A stretch of 64,000 bases of DNA, taken from assembly GCF_042678045.1 (NCBI RefSeq), contig NZ_JBHUDI010000011.1, positions 372,001-436,000 of the forward strand, in the 5' to 3' direction. Of this stretch, positions 42,319 through 50,083 are shown piece by piece. Position 1 is the first letter of the stretch. Each line of letters opens with the position of its first letter. The notes under the pieces are model-generated. The model saw nothing but the letters and a program-made list of their open reading frames with translations, made no database searches and was not told the origin of the DNA. The translations under genes and the position numbers were made by a program. The stretch comes from Natrinema amylolyticus_A (lineage in GTDB: Archaea; Halobacteriota; Halobacteria; Halobacteriales; Natrialbaceae).

Positions 42319-44487
42319 GTGTCCGAGACCGGGTACCTGCGCTTTTTCCCGTACGACCGGCCGTACGAGAATCAGCGCGAGGCGATGGATCGCATCCACA
42401 ACGCCCTCACACGGGGCCAGAACGTCCTCTTCGAGGGTGCCTGTGGGACCGGCAAGACCCTCTCGTCGCTCGTGCCGGCTCTCGAGGTGGCTCGTGAGCA
42501 GGACAAGACGGTCGTCATCACGACGAACGTCCACCAGCAGATGCGCCAGTTCGTCGCCGAGGCGCGCGCGATCACGCGCGAAGAGCCGATCCGTGCGGTC
42601 GTCTTCAAGGGCAAGTCCTCGATGTGTCACATCGACGTCGGCTACGAGGAGTGTCAGGCCCTGCGGGACAACACCCGCGCCGTCGTCGACGCCGAACGCG
42701 ACCGCGCCCAACTCGAGCGCCGCCAGCGCGAACTGCTGGCCGAAAGCCAGGATGGCGACGGCGCGGCGGCCGACGCCCGGTCGGCGGTGATGGACGAACT
42801 CGAGAACATCGAGGAGCGCCTCGCCGATCTCGAGGAGCAGAACGTCTGTGACTACTACCGGAACAACCTGACCCAGGATACGGACGACTTCTTCGGGTGG
42901 CTCTTCGAGGACGTCCGCACGCCCGACGAGATCTACGAGTACGCCGATCGACAGCAGTTGTGCGGGTACGAACTCCTGAAGGAAGGCATCGAGGGCGTCG
43001 ATCTGGTCGTCTGCAACTACCACCATTTGCTCGATTCGACGATTCGCGAGCAGTTCTTCCGGTGGCTGGGTCGCGACCCCGAGGACGTCATCGCCGTCTT
43101 CGACGAGGCTCACAACGTCGAGGACGCCGCCCGCGAGCACGCCACCCGGACCTGTTCCGAACGGACGTTCGACTCGGCGCTGGACGAACTCGCCGACACC
43201 GACGATCCACGCGCGGACGACGCCACGAACGTCCTCTCGGCCTTTCACCGTGCACTGGTCGAGACCTACGAGGACTCTTTTGGCTTCGGCGAACGCGAGC
43301 AGATCGGCGACAACTGGACCGACGTTCCCATCGCCAACGACGACCGCAAGGACGACCTCACTCTCGAGTTCCTCCAGCGATACTCCGGACGGGGGATCAG
43401 CGAGGACCTCGAGACCGCGATGAAGCTGGGACAGGAGTTAGATAAGGAGTACGAGGAAGCGTATCGGGAGGGCGAGACCGCGACGCGGACGGAATGTCAG
43501 ACGCTGCAGGCCGCGGCCTTCGTCAGCGCGTGGATGAACGAGGGCTCGAAGGAGGGACTCTACCCGGTCGTCTCCGTTACGCGCGACGCCGGTACCGACG
43601 AGGTCTACGGCCGCGCGGAACTCTACACCTGTCTCCCGCGGCAGGTGACCGGCCGGCTGTTCGAGGAGGTCCACGCGACGGTCCTGATGAGCGCGACCAT
43701 TCAGCCGTTCGAGGTCACCGAGAACGTGCTGGGGCTCGAGGACGCCGTGACGATGGCCTACGGGCTCGGCTTCCCCGAGGCAAACCGCCGCACGTACGCC
43801 GTCGAGACACCGCCGCTGTTCTCGTCGGATCGCGACGATCCCGCGGTTCAGGAGGCGGTGACCGAGACGATCCACGACGCCGTCCGAATGACCCCCGGCA
43901 ACACGCTCGCTTTCTTCCCCAACTACGGCGAGGCGAGCCGATACGCCGATCGGATCGCGGGCCGGAGCGACCGGTCGGTGTACGTCGACGAGCCCGGCCA
44001 GTCCGTCGAAGACCTTCGCCAGCAGTTCACCGCGGACGACGGCGCCGTGTTGTGTACGTCGCTGTGGGGAACCCTCGCGGAGGGGGTGAGCTTCGACGGT
44101 GACGACGCGCACACGGTGCTGGTCGTCGGCGTCCCGTATCCACATCTGGACGACCGAGCCGAGGCCGTCCAGGAGGCCTACGACGCCGCCTTCGACGGCA
44201 CCGACACCGGCTGGCGCTACGCCGTCGAGATTCCGACGGTTCGCAAGACCAGACAGGCGCTGGGGCGGGTCCTTCGCTCACCCGAGGAGGTCGGCGTCCG
44301 TGCGCTGCTCGATCGACGCTACTCGCGGCGGGCGAAACCGGAGCTCGGCAAGTACAGCGTCAACGGCATCTTCCCTCACGAGGAACGCGAGGAACTGATC
44401 GACATCGAACCGGACAAACTCAAGTTCGCGATGCGCAACTTCTACGGCGACCACGACGCGTACGACGGCGAGCCGCCAGCACCGTAA
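42319..44487 (+). CDS. XPD/DinG-type superfamily 2 DNA helicase
   Basis: 722 residues. Walker A GACGTGKT (K46), DEAH box D262-EAH, and motifs V/VI (SLWGTLAEGVSFDGD and QALGRVLRSPEEVG) place it in the XPD/Rad3 family. C103, C112, C177 and C215 are probably the [4Fe-4S] ligands, so it is a 5'-3' iron-sulfur helicase of repair or transcription-coupled functions. The start is GTG 42319 giving SETGYLRFFPYDRPYENQRE; homologues start at this position. Confidence 0.9.
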   Translation: MSETGYLRFFPYDRPYENQREAMDRIHNALTRGQNVLFEGACGTGKTLSSLVPALEVAREQDKTVVITTNVHQQMRQFVAEARAITREEPIRAVVFKGKSSMCHIDVGYEECQALRDNTRAVVDAERDRAQLERRQRELLAESQDGDGAAADARSAVMDELENIEERLADLEEQNVCDYYRNNLTQDTDDFFGWLFEDVRTPDEIYEYADRQQLCGYELLKEGIEGVDLVVCNYHHLLDSTIREQFFRWLGRDPEDVIAVFDEAHNVEDAAREHATRTCSERTFDSALDELADTDDPRADDATNVLSAFHRALVETYEDSFGFGEREQIGDNWTDVPIANDDRKDDLTLEFLQRYSGRGISEDLETAMKLGQELDKEYEEAYREGETATRTECQTLQAAAFVSAWMNEGSKEGLYPVVSVTRDAGTDEVYGRAELYTCLPRQVTGRLFEEVHATVLMSATIQPFEVTENVLGLEDAVTMAYGLGFPEANRRTYAVETPPLFSSDRDDPAVQEAVTETIHDAVRMTPGNTLAFFPNYGEASRYADRIAGRSDRSVYVDEPGQSVEDLRQQFTADDGAVLCTSLWGTLAEGVSFDGDDAHTVLVVGVPYPHLDDRAEAVQEAYDAAFDGTDTGWRYAVEIPTVRKTRQALGRVLRSPEEVGVRALLDRRYSRRAKPELGKYSVNGIFPHEEREELIDIEPDKLKFAMRNFYGDHDAYDGEPPAP

Positions 44488-44495
44488 TAGCCAGA

Positions 44496-44813
44496 TTAGT
44501 CGGCAGCCACTGCCTCGAGTGGCTCCCAGTCCTGATAGCCACCGGCCATACTCACGACGCGTTCGGCGTTGCCGTATTCCGCGATGAGCCGGGCGGCCTG
44601 GATCGACGAGTTGCCCCTGTAACAGTAGACGACGACCTCGTCGGCCCAGTCGCGGTCGACGACGGTCTCCTCGAGTTCCTCGATGGTGACGTGATCGGCC
44701 TCGGGGAGGTGGCCGTCGGCGTAGTCCTCGTCCTCACGGATGTCGATCAAGTCGAACTCCTCGTCACGCTCGAGGCGTCGGCGAACCGTCTCGGTGGATT
44801 CCTCCTCGATCAT
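44496..44813 (-). CDS. Single-domain rhodanese
   Basis: 105 residues. LIDIREDEDYADGHLPEAD and VVYCYRGNSSIQAARLI with catalytic C64. Transfers or accepts persulfide sulfur. Last gene of the YeeE-TusA-rhodanese operon; overlaps tusA by 4 nt. Confidence 0.92.
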   Translation of the reverse strand: MIEEESTETVRRRLERDEEFDLIDIREDEDYADGHLPEADHVTIEELEETVVDRDWADEVVVYCYRGNSSIQAARLIAEYGNAERVVSMAGGYQDWEPLEAVAAD

Positions 44814-45106
44814 GCTTGCTTTCGAAGGTAGATACGATAGGTCGCGTCGCCGCTGCGCCAGACCTGTGCCTCGGCGTCGTCGCCGACGGCGCGGGGCACG
44901 TTCTCGGTACAGGGGACGTGATCGGTCTCCTGGACGAGCAACTCGCCCGCCTCGAGGTCCTGCAGCCCCTTCTTGGCCTCGACCTGCGGGTAGGGACAGA
45001 CCTCGCCGGTCATATCCTGGACGAGGTCGGCGTCCTCGAGCAGCGCTTCGGCTTCGTCGTCGGTCAGTTCGTCTGGCGTGTTCGTGACGTCGTCGATGGA
45101 TGGCAT
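44810..45106 (-). CDS. tusA: TusA-family sulfur carrier
   Basis: 98 residues; longer than typical TusA (~75) because of a ~30-residue acidic N-terminal extension. The CPYP motif (C37-P-Y-P) is the persulfide-carrying Cys. The second Cys (HVPCTENVP) is at about residue 66. Member of the YeeE/TusA/rhodanese thiosulfate-uptake system. Confidence 0.92.
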   Translation of the reverse strand: MPSIDDVTNTPDELTDDEAEALLEDADLVQDMTGEVCPYPQVEAKKGLQDLEAGELLVQETDHVPCTENVPRAVGDDAEAQVWRSGDATYRIYLRKQA

Positions 45107-45143
45107 TGTATGTCGTAATATCGAAGTTCAGTTAGCGAACGGT

Positions 45144-46316
45144 TCAGATCGCACAGCCGACTTCGCGGTAGATCCAGTGGGTCATCACGTAGACGCCGGC
45201 GACGATGCCGACGGCCGCGATGAACGAGTGGACCGACAGCTCCGCGATGCCGGAGTAGATGTTCCCGATGTTGCAGCCGGGGGCGAGCCGCGAGCCCGCG
45301 CCCATCATGAGGCCGCCGACGACGGCGTTGGGGAGCCGTCGGCGCTTCGGGACGCGCAGGGCGAAGTCACCGCTCCAGACGGCGGCGAGGAACGCGCCGA
45401 CAATGACGAACGCGATCATCACCATGTCGACGGTCACGCCGACGCCCTGGCCCTGAAAGAGGATCGAGCCCCAGTACTCGAACGAGCCGGCGTCGACGCC
45501 GACTTGCGAGAGGAGGTAGCCCGTCCAGCGCGCCTCGGGGCCGGTGACGCCGACGACCGAGACCTGGGTAAACCAGAGCACCGCGGCGGCGGTGATCCCG
45601 AGTGCGGCAGTGCGGGGGTCCCACGGCTGCTTGCTCGCGGCGATCGGGTGTCGCCACGCGCGGACGAGCCCGCGGAAATACGTTTCCGTTCCGCGTGCGA
45701 ACCGGCGAAGGCCCACGACCGGCGCGAGGAATGCAGTCGGTGTGAGCTGGGCCACGTCGGCGCGTTCGCCGAAGTCGGTGGCGGTCGACGCGCGGCCGGT
45801 CAGCGTCGCGTAGACCAGCAGTCCCACGGCCGCGACTAAAAGCGCCAGCAGACCAGCCGGCACGGACGTCAGCTCGAACAACGACGTACCCGTTCCGAAC
45901 GTCAGCGGCCCGAAGTACGTGCGCTCGAGCGTCGGGAAGGCGACGGTAAAGCCGGCGTAGCCGACGCCCATGAACAGCAGCGTGAGCCAGAACTGCAGAT
46001 AGCCCTCGCCGGCGCGGTAGAGTGTGCCGCTGGCACAGCCGCCGGCGTAGGTCATTCCGACCCCGAAGATGAAGCCGCCGACGAGTCCCGTCAGCCCCCA
46101 GTCGGGCGTCCAGAACCCCTGATAGTAGCCCAGTTGGTAGGCGATACCCCAGAAAATCATCGTCAGAAACGTCGCTGCGAGGACGCCTTTCGTGACCCGG
46201 GAGTCCTTGTACGCGAAGAAGTCCCGGAATGCGTTCACGAAGCAGAACCGCCCCTTCTGGAGGAAGGCTCCGAGGGCGATTCCGACGACCGCTGCGACGA
46301 GTAGCGTTGCGACCAC
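45144..46316 (-). CDS. YeeE/YedE (TsuA-type) thiosulfate transporter
   Basis: 390 residues, about ten membrane segments. Conserved cysteine motifs GGCASGTLYRAGEGY (near residue 96) and APGCNIGNIYSG (near residue 355) are the transport-path Cys of the TsuA family (family knowledge: thiosulfate uptake via persulfide chemistry). The downstream tusA and rhodanese are the expected cytosolic acceptors. Reads toward the right of the operon. Confidence 0.9.
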   Translation of the reverse strand: MVATLLVAAVVGIALGAFLQKGRFCFVNAFRDFFAYKDSRVTKGVLAATFLTMIFWGIAYQLGYYQGFWTPDWGLTGLVGGFIFGVGMTYAGGCASGTLYRAGEGYLQFWLTLLFMGVGYAGFTVAFPTLERTYFGPLTFGTGTSLFELTSVPAGLLALLVAAVGLLVYATLTGRASTATDFGERADVAQLTPTAFLAPVVGLRRFARGTETYFRGLVRAWRHPIAASKQPWDPRTAALGITAAAVLWFTQVSVVGVTGPEARWTGYLLSQVGVDAGSFEYWGSILFQGQGVGVTVDMVMIAFVIVGAFLAAVWSGDFALRVPKRRRLPNAVVGGLMMGAGSRLAPGCNIGNIYSGIAELSVHSFIAAVGIVAGVYVMTHWIYREVGCAI

Positions 46317-46535
46317 ATCGGAACCAGTAGCCAGATGGACTTAATCCACAGCGAGCCGGCTGACGCTACCCGGACTCTTGACGCCTCTCAGGGCCGAATT
46401 CGGGTGTTTTGTCCGTCTAGAACGCCACTCGCAGTGACGGGTCGCTGCAGTCGCCGACGGCGATAGCCGCGATATTTGCGGGTACCTCGGATGCGCTGTG
46501 TCATGCGTTTCGGCCGACAGCGCGTGTGACGATCC

Positions 46536-47036
46536 CTACGACGGCAAGGAGACGCGACTGACCGGTAACTTGTACGTCCCGTCCCAGAACTCGAGTTCGC
46601 TGACCGTCCACCGGACGGGTTCGATCTCGCGGTCGGCCAGCCGCCGTGCGGTCTCGATGTCGCCGCCGCGGGCCAGCGTCACGTGGGGGATGTAGTCCGC
46701 GCCCTCGAGGCCCTCGACGACCTCGAAGGCCTCGGTGAGATCGGCGTGGATCCCCTCGAGGCCGGGGCTCTCGACGGCCAGGTAGACGACCGGTGCCGAG
46801 CCAAGCGGCGGGTCCGCGAAGTAGTCGATCCCCGTAATTTCGGCTTCGACAGCGGGGGCGCCCTCGAGCGCGCGGTGGGCGCGGTGTTGCAGCTGTGCGA
46901 CGTGGTCGGCCTCGCCGAGTCGCTTGAGTAGACACGAGTGGTCCTCGCGGACGGTCTCGAAGCCGACCAGTTCGGGATAGAGACGATCCGCGAGCTGGCG
47001 GACGCGACCGGGGACCGGGACGTTGACGCTGTACAC
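46536..47036 (-). CDS. 2'-5' RNA ligase / 2H phosphoesterase family protein
   Basis: 166 residues from GTG 47036 (YSVNVPVPGRVRQLADRLYP). The second HxT motif is HVTLAR; the first is HSCLLKRLG, with Ser where Thr is usual, so catalysis may be weakened or unusual. 2H fold as in ThpR at 7199; the window thus has two members. Monocistronic. Confidence 0.8.
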   Translation of the reverse strand: MYSVNVPVPGRVRQLADRLYPELVGFETVREDHSCLLKRLGEADHVAQLQHRAHRALEGAPAVEAEITGIDYFADPPLGSAPVVYLAVESPGLEGIHADLTEAFEVVEGLEGADYIPHVTLARGGDIETARRLADREIEPVRWTVSELEFWDGTYKLPVSRVSLPS

Positions 47037-47080
47037 TTCGGCCGATATTGGGCCGACGTAGCTATCAGTCTGGTGGTCTC

Positions 47081-47275
47081 TCAGAGACGGTCGAGCAACC
47101 AGAGCACGATCAGGACAGCGATCGCGAGCTGGATGACGACGAAGAAGGGGCCGAGTAGCCAGGCGAGCCCGCTGATCACTGTCTCTGCGATCTCGAGAAC
47201 GAGCAAGACGGCGACCAGTCCGAGGACGAGTTTCAGCAGCGTTTCGACCTCGAGTTCGCCGCGAGTATCTGACAT
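47081..47275 (-). CDS. Small two-helix membrane protein (DUF7554-like)
   Basis: 64 residues, ELEVETLLKLVLGLVAVLLV then LLGPFFVVIQLAIAVLIVLWLL: two hydrophobic helices. I recall it as a conserved haloarchaeal small-membrane family; function unknown. Start ATG 47275. Confidence 0.75.
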   Translation of the reverse strand: MSDTRGELEVETLLKLVLGLVAVLLVLEIAETVISGLAWLLGPFFVVIQLAIAVLIVLWLLDRL

Positions 47276-47353
47276 GGACGTTCATATTTAGACGACTGTG
47301 TGAAAAATATACTGCTACGCTGTCGGAAAGACCTATTTGGGCGGCCACAGCAT

Positions 47354-48493
47354 ATGACCGTAATGGAGGTGAAGGGGCTGCGAGCCCTTGTCTGCCTGCT
47401 CGTGGTGGTTGCGTGTTCGGGTGTGCTCGCCCCGGTGGCGCCTGCGACAGCGGATGCTGGGACACAGCCAGTGCTGCGACAGGTTCAGGCGGACGACGGT
47501 GGAACGGACACCAACGGAACCGTGCAACTCGAGGACGCCGATCGGATCCATATCGACGTCGCCATCGCCGAGAACGGCTCTGCGCAGGTGACGACGGACT
47601 ACCAGTTCTATCCCGACGATAACGGATCGATGGCGGAGTGGGAGTCCCTGGACGCGAACATCACGAACAACACGGCGTGGTACATCGCCGAGGAGCGACG
47701 CGGGTGGAACGAGACGCTCACGGAGGGTGAAAACGCGACCGACCGGGAGATGAACATCTCGAACGTCTCGATCGAGACGGAGATGGATTCCCAGCCCGAA
47801 GAGATCGGGCACGCGAAAGTCACCTTCCAGTGGTCTGAATTCGCCCACGTCGAAGTGAATCAGATCGAGGCGGGTGCTGCACTGTCCGGGTTCACACTCA
47901 GCAACGAGACGACGTTGCAGTTTCGCTGGCCGGAACCGTACACGGTCTACGAGACCGAGGACGGGCCGCAGGTGACCCCTTCCCCGGACGAACGGTCCAA
48001 TCGATCGGTAACGTGGGAGGGCGAGACGAACTTTCCCGACGATCAGCCACGGCTCGTGCTGATGAAAAACGGTGACTCGGCCACGACACAGCCGTCAGCC
48101 GACGGCGGTCCGGCAATGCCCTGGGTCGTCGTGGTCCTGGCGCTGGCGCTGCTGGCAACCGTCGCCGTTGCCGGCTGGCTGCGCAGTCGCAACCGAGCCC
48201 GAACCGGCGGCACGGACGGCGGAACCGACACGGCGTGGCGAACCGACGGCGCGGCCGAACCCGACTCGAGCGCGGCTCAGACCCCACCGCCGGAACTGCT
48301 GAGCAACGAAGAGCGGGTACTGCGGCTGCTCGAGCAACGCGGCGGACGGATCAAACAGCAGGAAGTCGTCTCGGAACTGGACTGGACCGAGGCCAAAACG
48401 AGTCAGGTCGTCGGCGAGCTGCGCGAGAACGACGAGATCGAGGTGTTCCGGATCGGTCGAGAGAACGTCCTGTCGCTGCCCGACGACGAGTAA
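47354..48493 (+). CDS. Membrane-anchored winged-HTH regulator
   Basis: 379 residues. A signal-like first helix (RALVCLLVVVACSGVLAPVAP) is followed by an exterior beta domain (residues about 40-245), then the membrane helix AMPWVVVVLALALLATVAVAGWL (residues about 250-272), an acidic linker, and a C-terminal winged HTH (SNEERVLRLLEQRGGRIKQQEVV, DWTEAKTSQVVGELREN) facing the cytosol. Such DUF7345/DUF7343-type haloarchaeal proteins pass an external signal to DNA. ATG 47363 is an alternative start. The TAA stop overlaps repeat G. Confidence 0.85.
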   Translation: MTVMEVKGLRALVCLLVVVACSGVLAPVAPATADAGTQPVLRQVQADDGGTDTNGTVQLEDADRIHIDVAIAENGSAQVTTDYQFYPDDNGSMAEWESLDANITNNTAWYIAEERRGWNETLTEGENATDREMNISNVSIETEMDSQPEEIGHAKVTFQWSEFAHVEVNQIEAGAALSGFTLSNETTLQFRWPEPYTVYETEDGPQVTPSPDERSNRSVTWEGETNFPDDQPRLVLMKNGDSATTQPSADGGPAMPWVVVVLALALLATVAVAGWLRSRNRARTGGTDGGTDTAWRTDGAAEPDSSAAQTPPPELLSNEERVLRLLEQRGGRIKQQEVVSELDWTEAKTSQVVGELRENDEIEVFRIGRENVLSLPDDE

Positions 48494-48575
48494 GACGGGT
48501 TGCTGTCGCGATGTCCCGGCACATCCCACTGCGGGTCACGGGTGTGCCGACCATGACTGACGACAACGCGTATAC
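48491..48575 (+). repeat. Palindromic repeat, copy G
   Basis: Starts TAAGACGG with TAA being the stop of the HTH gene, then GTTGCTGTCGCGATGTCCCG as in the other copies. The right half is more diverged (ends near CGTATACAT). Tandem junction to argG. Confidence 0.75.
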
Positions 48576-48609
48576 ATCCGTCGCCCGTCGGGAGCGCGAT
48601 GTAGCAGGG

Positions 48610-48615
48610 TTTAAG
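48610..48615 (+). promoter_or_regulatory. TATA box upstream of Arg-rich leader ORF
   Basis: TTTAAG whose centre is about 28 nt before ATG 48641, the spacing of a leaderless transcript. The intergenic region between 48494 and 48878 (385 bases) holds repeat G, this promoter and the leader ORF. Confidence 0.5.
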
Positions 48616-48640
48616 ACCGTGGATCAGCAGTGTTCAGACA

Positions 48641-48733
48641 ATGAGTCAGTCCGTCGGCACCACGCTCGCCGTTTCCGGTACCGACGGGACCGTCGCTCGG
48701 CGACGACCGCGACGATTCCGACCGGGCCTTTGA
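48641..48733 (+). CDS. Putative 30-residue Arg-rich leader peptide before argG
   Basis: ATG 48641 to TGA 48731-48733. The end reads ARRRPRRFRPGL: six Arg codons (CGG and five CGA) within eight residues. It lies 146 nt before the argG ATG, behind a correctly spaced TATA box. The Arg cluster next to arginine biosynthesis genes suggests a translation-sensing leader, though chance is possible because Arg is common in alternate frames of GC-rich DNA. Confidence 0.4.
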   Translation: MSQSVGTTLAVSGTDGTVARRRPRRFRPGL

Positions 48734-48878
48734 GCCCGTCCTATACTACTCCCCTGTCCCGGTTCGTTTCAACGTTCCCAAAACTACAGTATTTTCGCTT
48801 AGCAGCCGCTCTCTCGTTATTTTGCGAAATTGAAACCAATGAGCTTAAGTCCGTCCTGTGAGTTCACTCGAGTACGAT

Positions 48879-50081
48879 ATGACCCGCGTGGCACTTGCGT
48901 TTTCGGGCGGCCTGGACACGACTGTCTGTGTCCCGCTGCTCGAGGAAGAATACGGATACGACGACGTGATCGGTGTTACCGTCGACGTCGGCCAGCCGGC
49001 CGCCGAGTTCGACGAGGCCGAGGAAACCGCCGAAGCGCTCGGCTTAGAACACTACGTCGTCGACGCGCGAGAGGAATTCGCCGATCTCTGTCTCGAGAGC
49101 GTTCGCGCGAACGCGACCTACCAGGGCTACCCGCTGGGCACGGCGCTGGCTCGCCCGGTAATCGCGGAGGCGATCCTCGACATCGCGAAGGAACAGGACT
49201 GTGACGCCGTCGCGCACGGCTGTACGGGCAAGGGCAACGATCAACTCCGGTTCGAGGCGATCTGGCGTGACTCCGATCTCGAGGTGTACGCCCCTGTTCG
49301 CGAACTCGGGCTGACCCGCGAGTGGGAACAGGAGTATGCCGCCGAGAAGGACCTGCCAGTCGAGGGTGGCAGTGGCGGCGACTGGTCGATCGACACCAAC
49401 ATCTGGAGTCGCTCGGTCGAGGGCGACGACCTCGAGGATCCCGGCTACGTTCCACCGCGTGACATCTACGCGTGGACCGACGAGCCCGGCAGCGAGACCG
49501 AAGAGATCGAGATCACCTTCGAGGAGGGCTACCCCGTCGCCGTCGACGGCGAGGCATACGAGCCGGTCGAACTCATCGAGTACCTCAACGAACTCGCCGG
49601 CAGCTACGGCGTCGGCCGTACCGACATGATGGAAGACCGCATGCTCGGGCTGAAGGTCCGCGAGAACTACGAACACCCCGGCGCGACGACGCTGTTGAAC
49701 GCTCACGAGGCCCTCGAGGGTCTCGTCCTCACCCAGGAGGAGCGCCAGTTCAAGACCCAGATCGACCAGCAGTGGTCCCAGAAGGCCTACGAGGGCCTGA
49801 TCGACGCACCGCTCGTGAGCGCGCTCGAGGGCTTCATCGACGAGACGCAGAAGCGTGTCACCGGCACGGTGACGATCCGCTTCGAGGGTGGCCAGGCCCG
49901 TCCGGTCGCACGCGAGAGCAAGTTCGCGGCTTACTCGGCCGAACACGCGTCCTTCGACACCGAGACGGTCGGCAAGATCAAACAGGAAGACGCCACCGGC
50001 GTCGCGAAGTACCACGGCTTCCAGCGCCGCCTCGCCAACGAGGCGATCGCCGCGAACGCCGACGACGAGGACGACGAGTAA
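48879..50081 (+). CDS. argG: Argininosuccinate synthase
   Basis: 400 residues. AFSGGLDTTVCVPLLEEEYGYDDV is the ATP pyrophosphatase P-loop; GCTGKGNDQLRFE and DTNIWSRSVEGDDLEDPGYVPP are ASS motifs. Converts citrulline and aspartate to argininosuccinate. ATG 48879 chosen; a GTG at 48858 would add seven residues. First structural gene of the arginine cluster; 2 nt before argH. Confidence 0.97.
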   Translation: MTRVALAFSGGLDTTVCVPLLEEEYGYDDVIGVTVDVGQPAAEFDEAEETAEALGLEHYVVDAREEFADLCLESVRANATYQGYPLGTALARPVIAEAILDIAKEQDCDAVAHGCTGKGNDQLRFEAIWRDSDLEVYAPVRELGLTREWEQEYAAEKDLPVEGGSGGDWSIDTNIWSRSVEGDDLEDPGYVPPRDIYAWTDEPGSETEEIEITFEEGYPVAVDGEAYEPVELIEYLNELAGSYGVGRTDMMEDRMLGLKVRENYEHPGATTLLNAHEALEGLVLTQEERQFKTQIDQQWSQKAYEGLIDAPLVSALEGFIDETQKRVTGTVTIRFEGGQARPVARESKFAAYSAEHASFDTETVGKIKQEDATGVAKYHGFQRRLANEAIAANADDEDDE

Positions 50082-50083
50082 CG

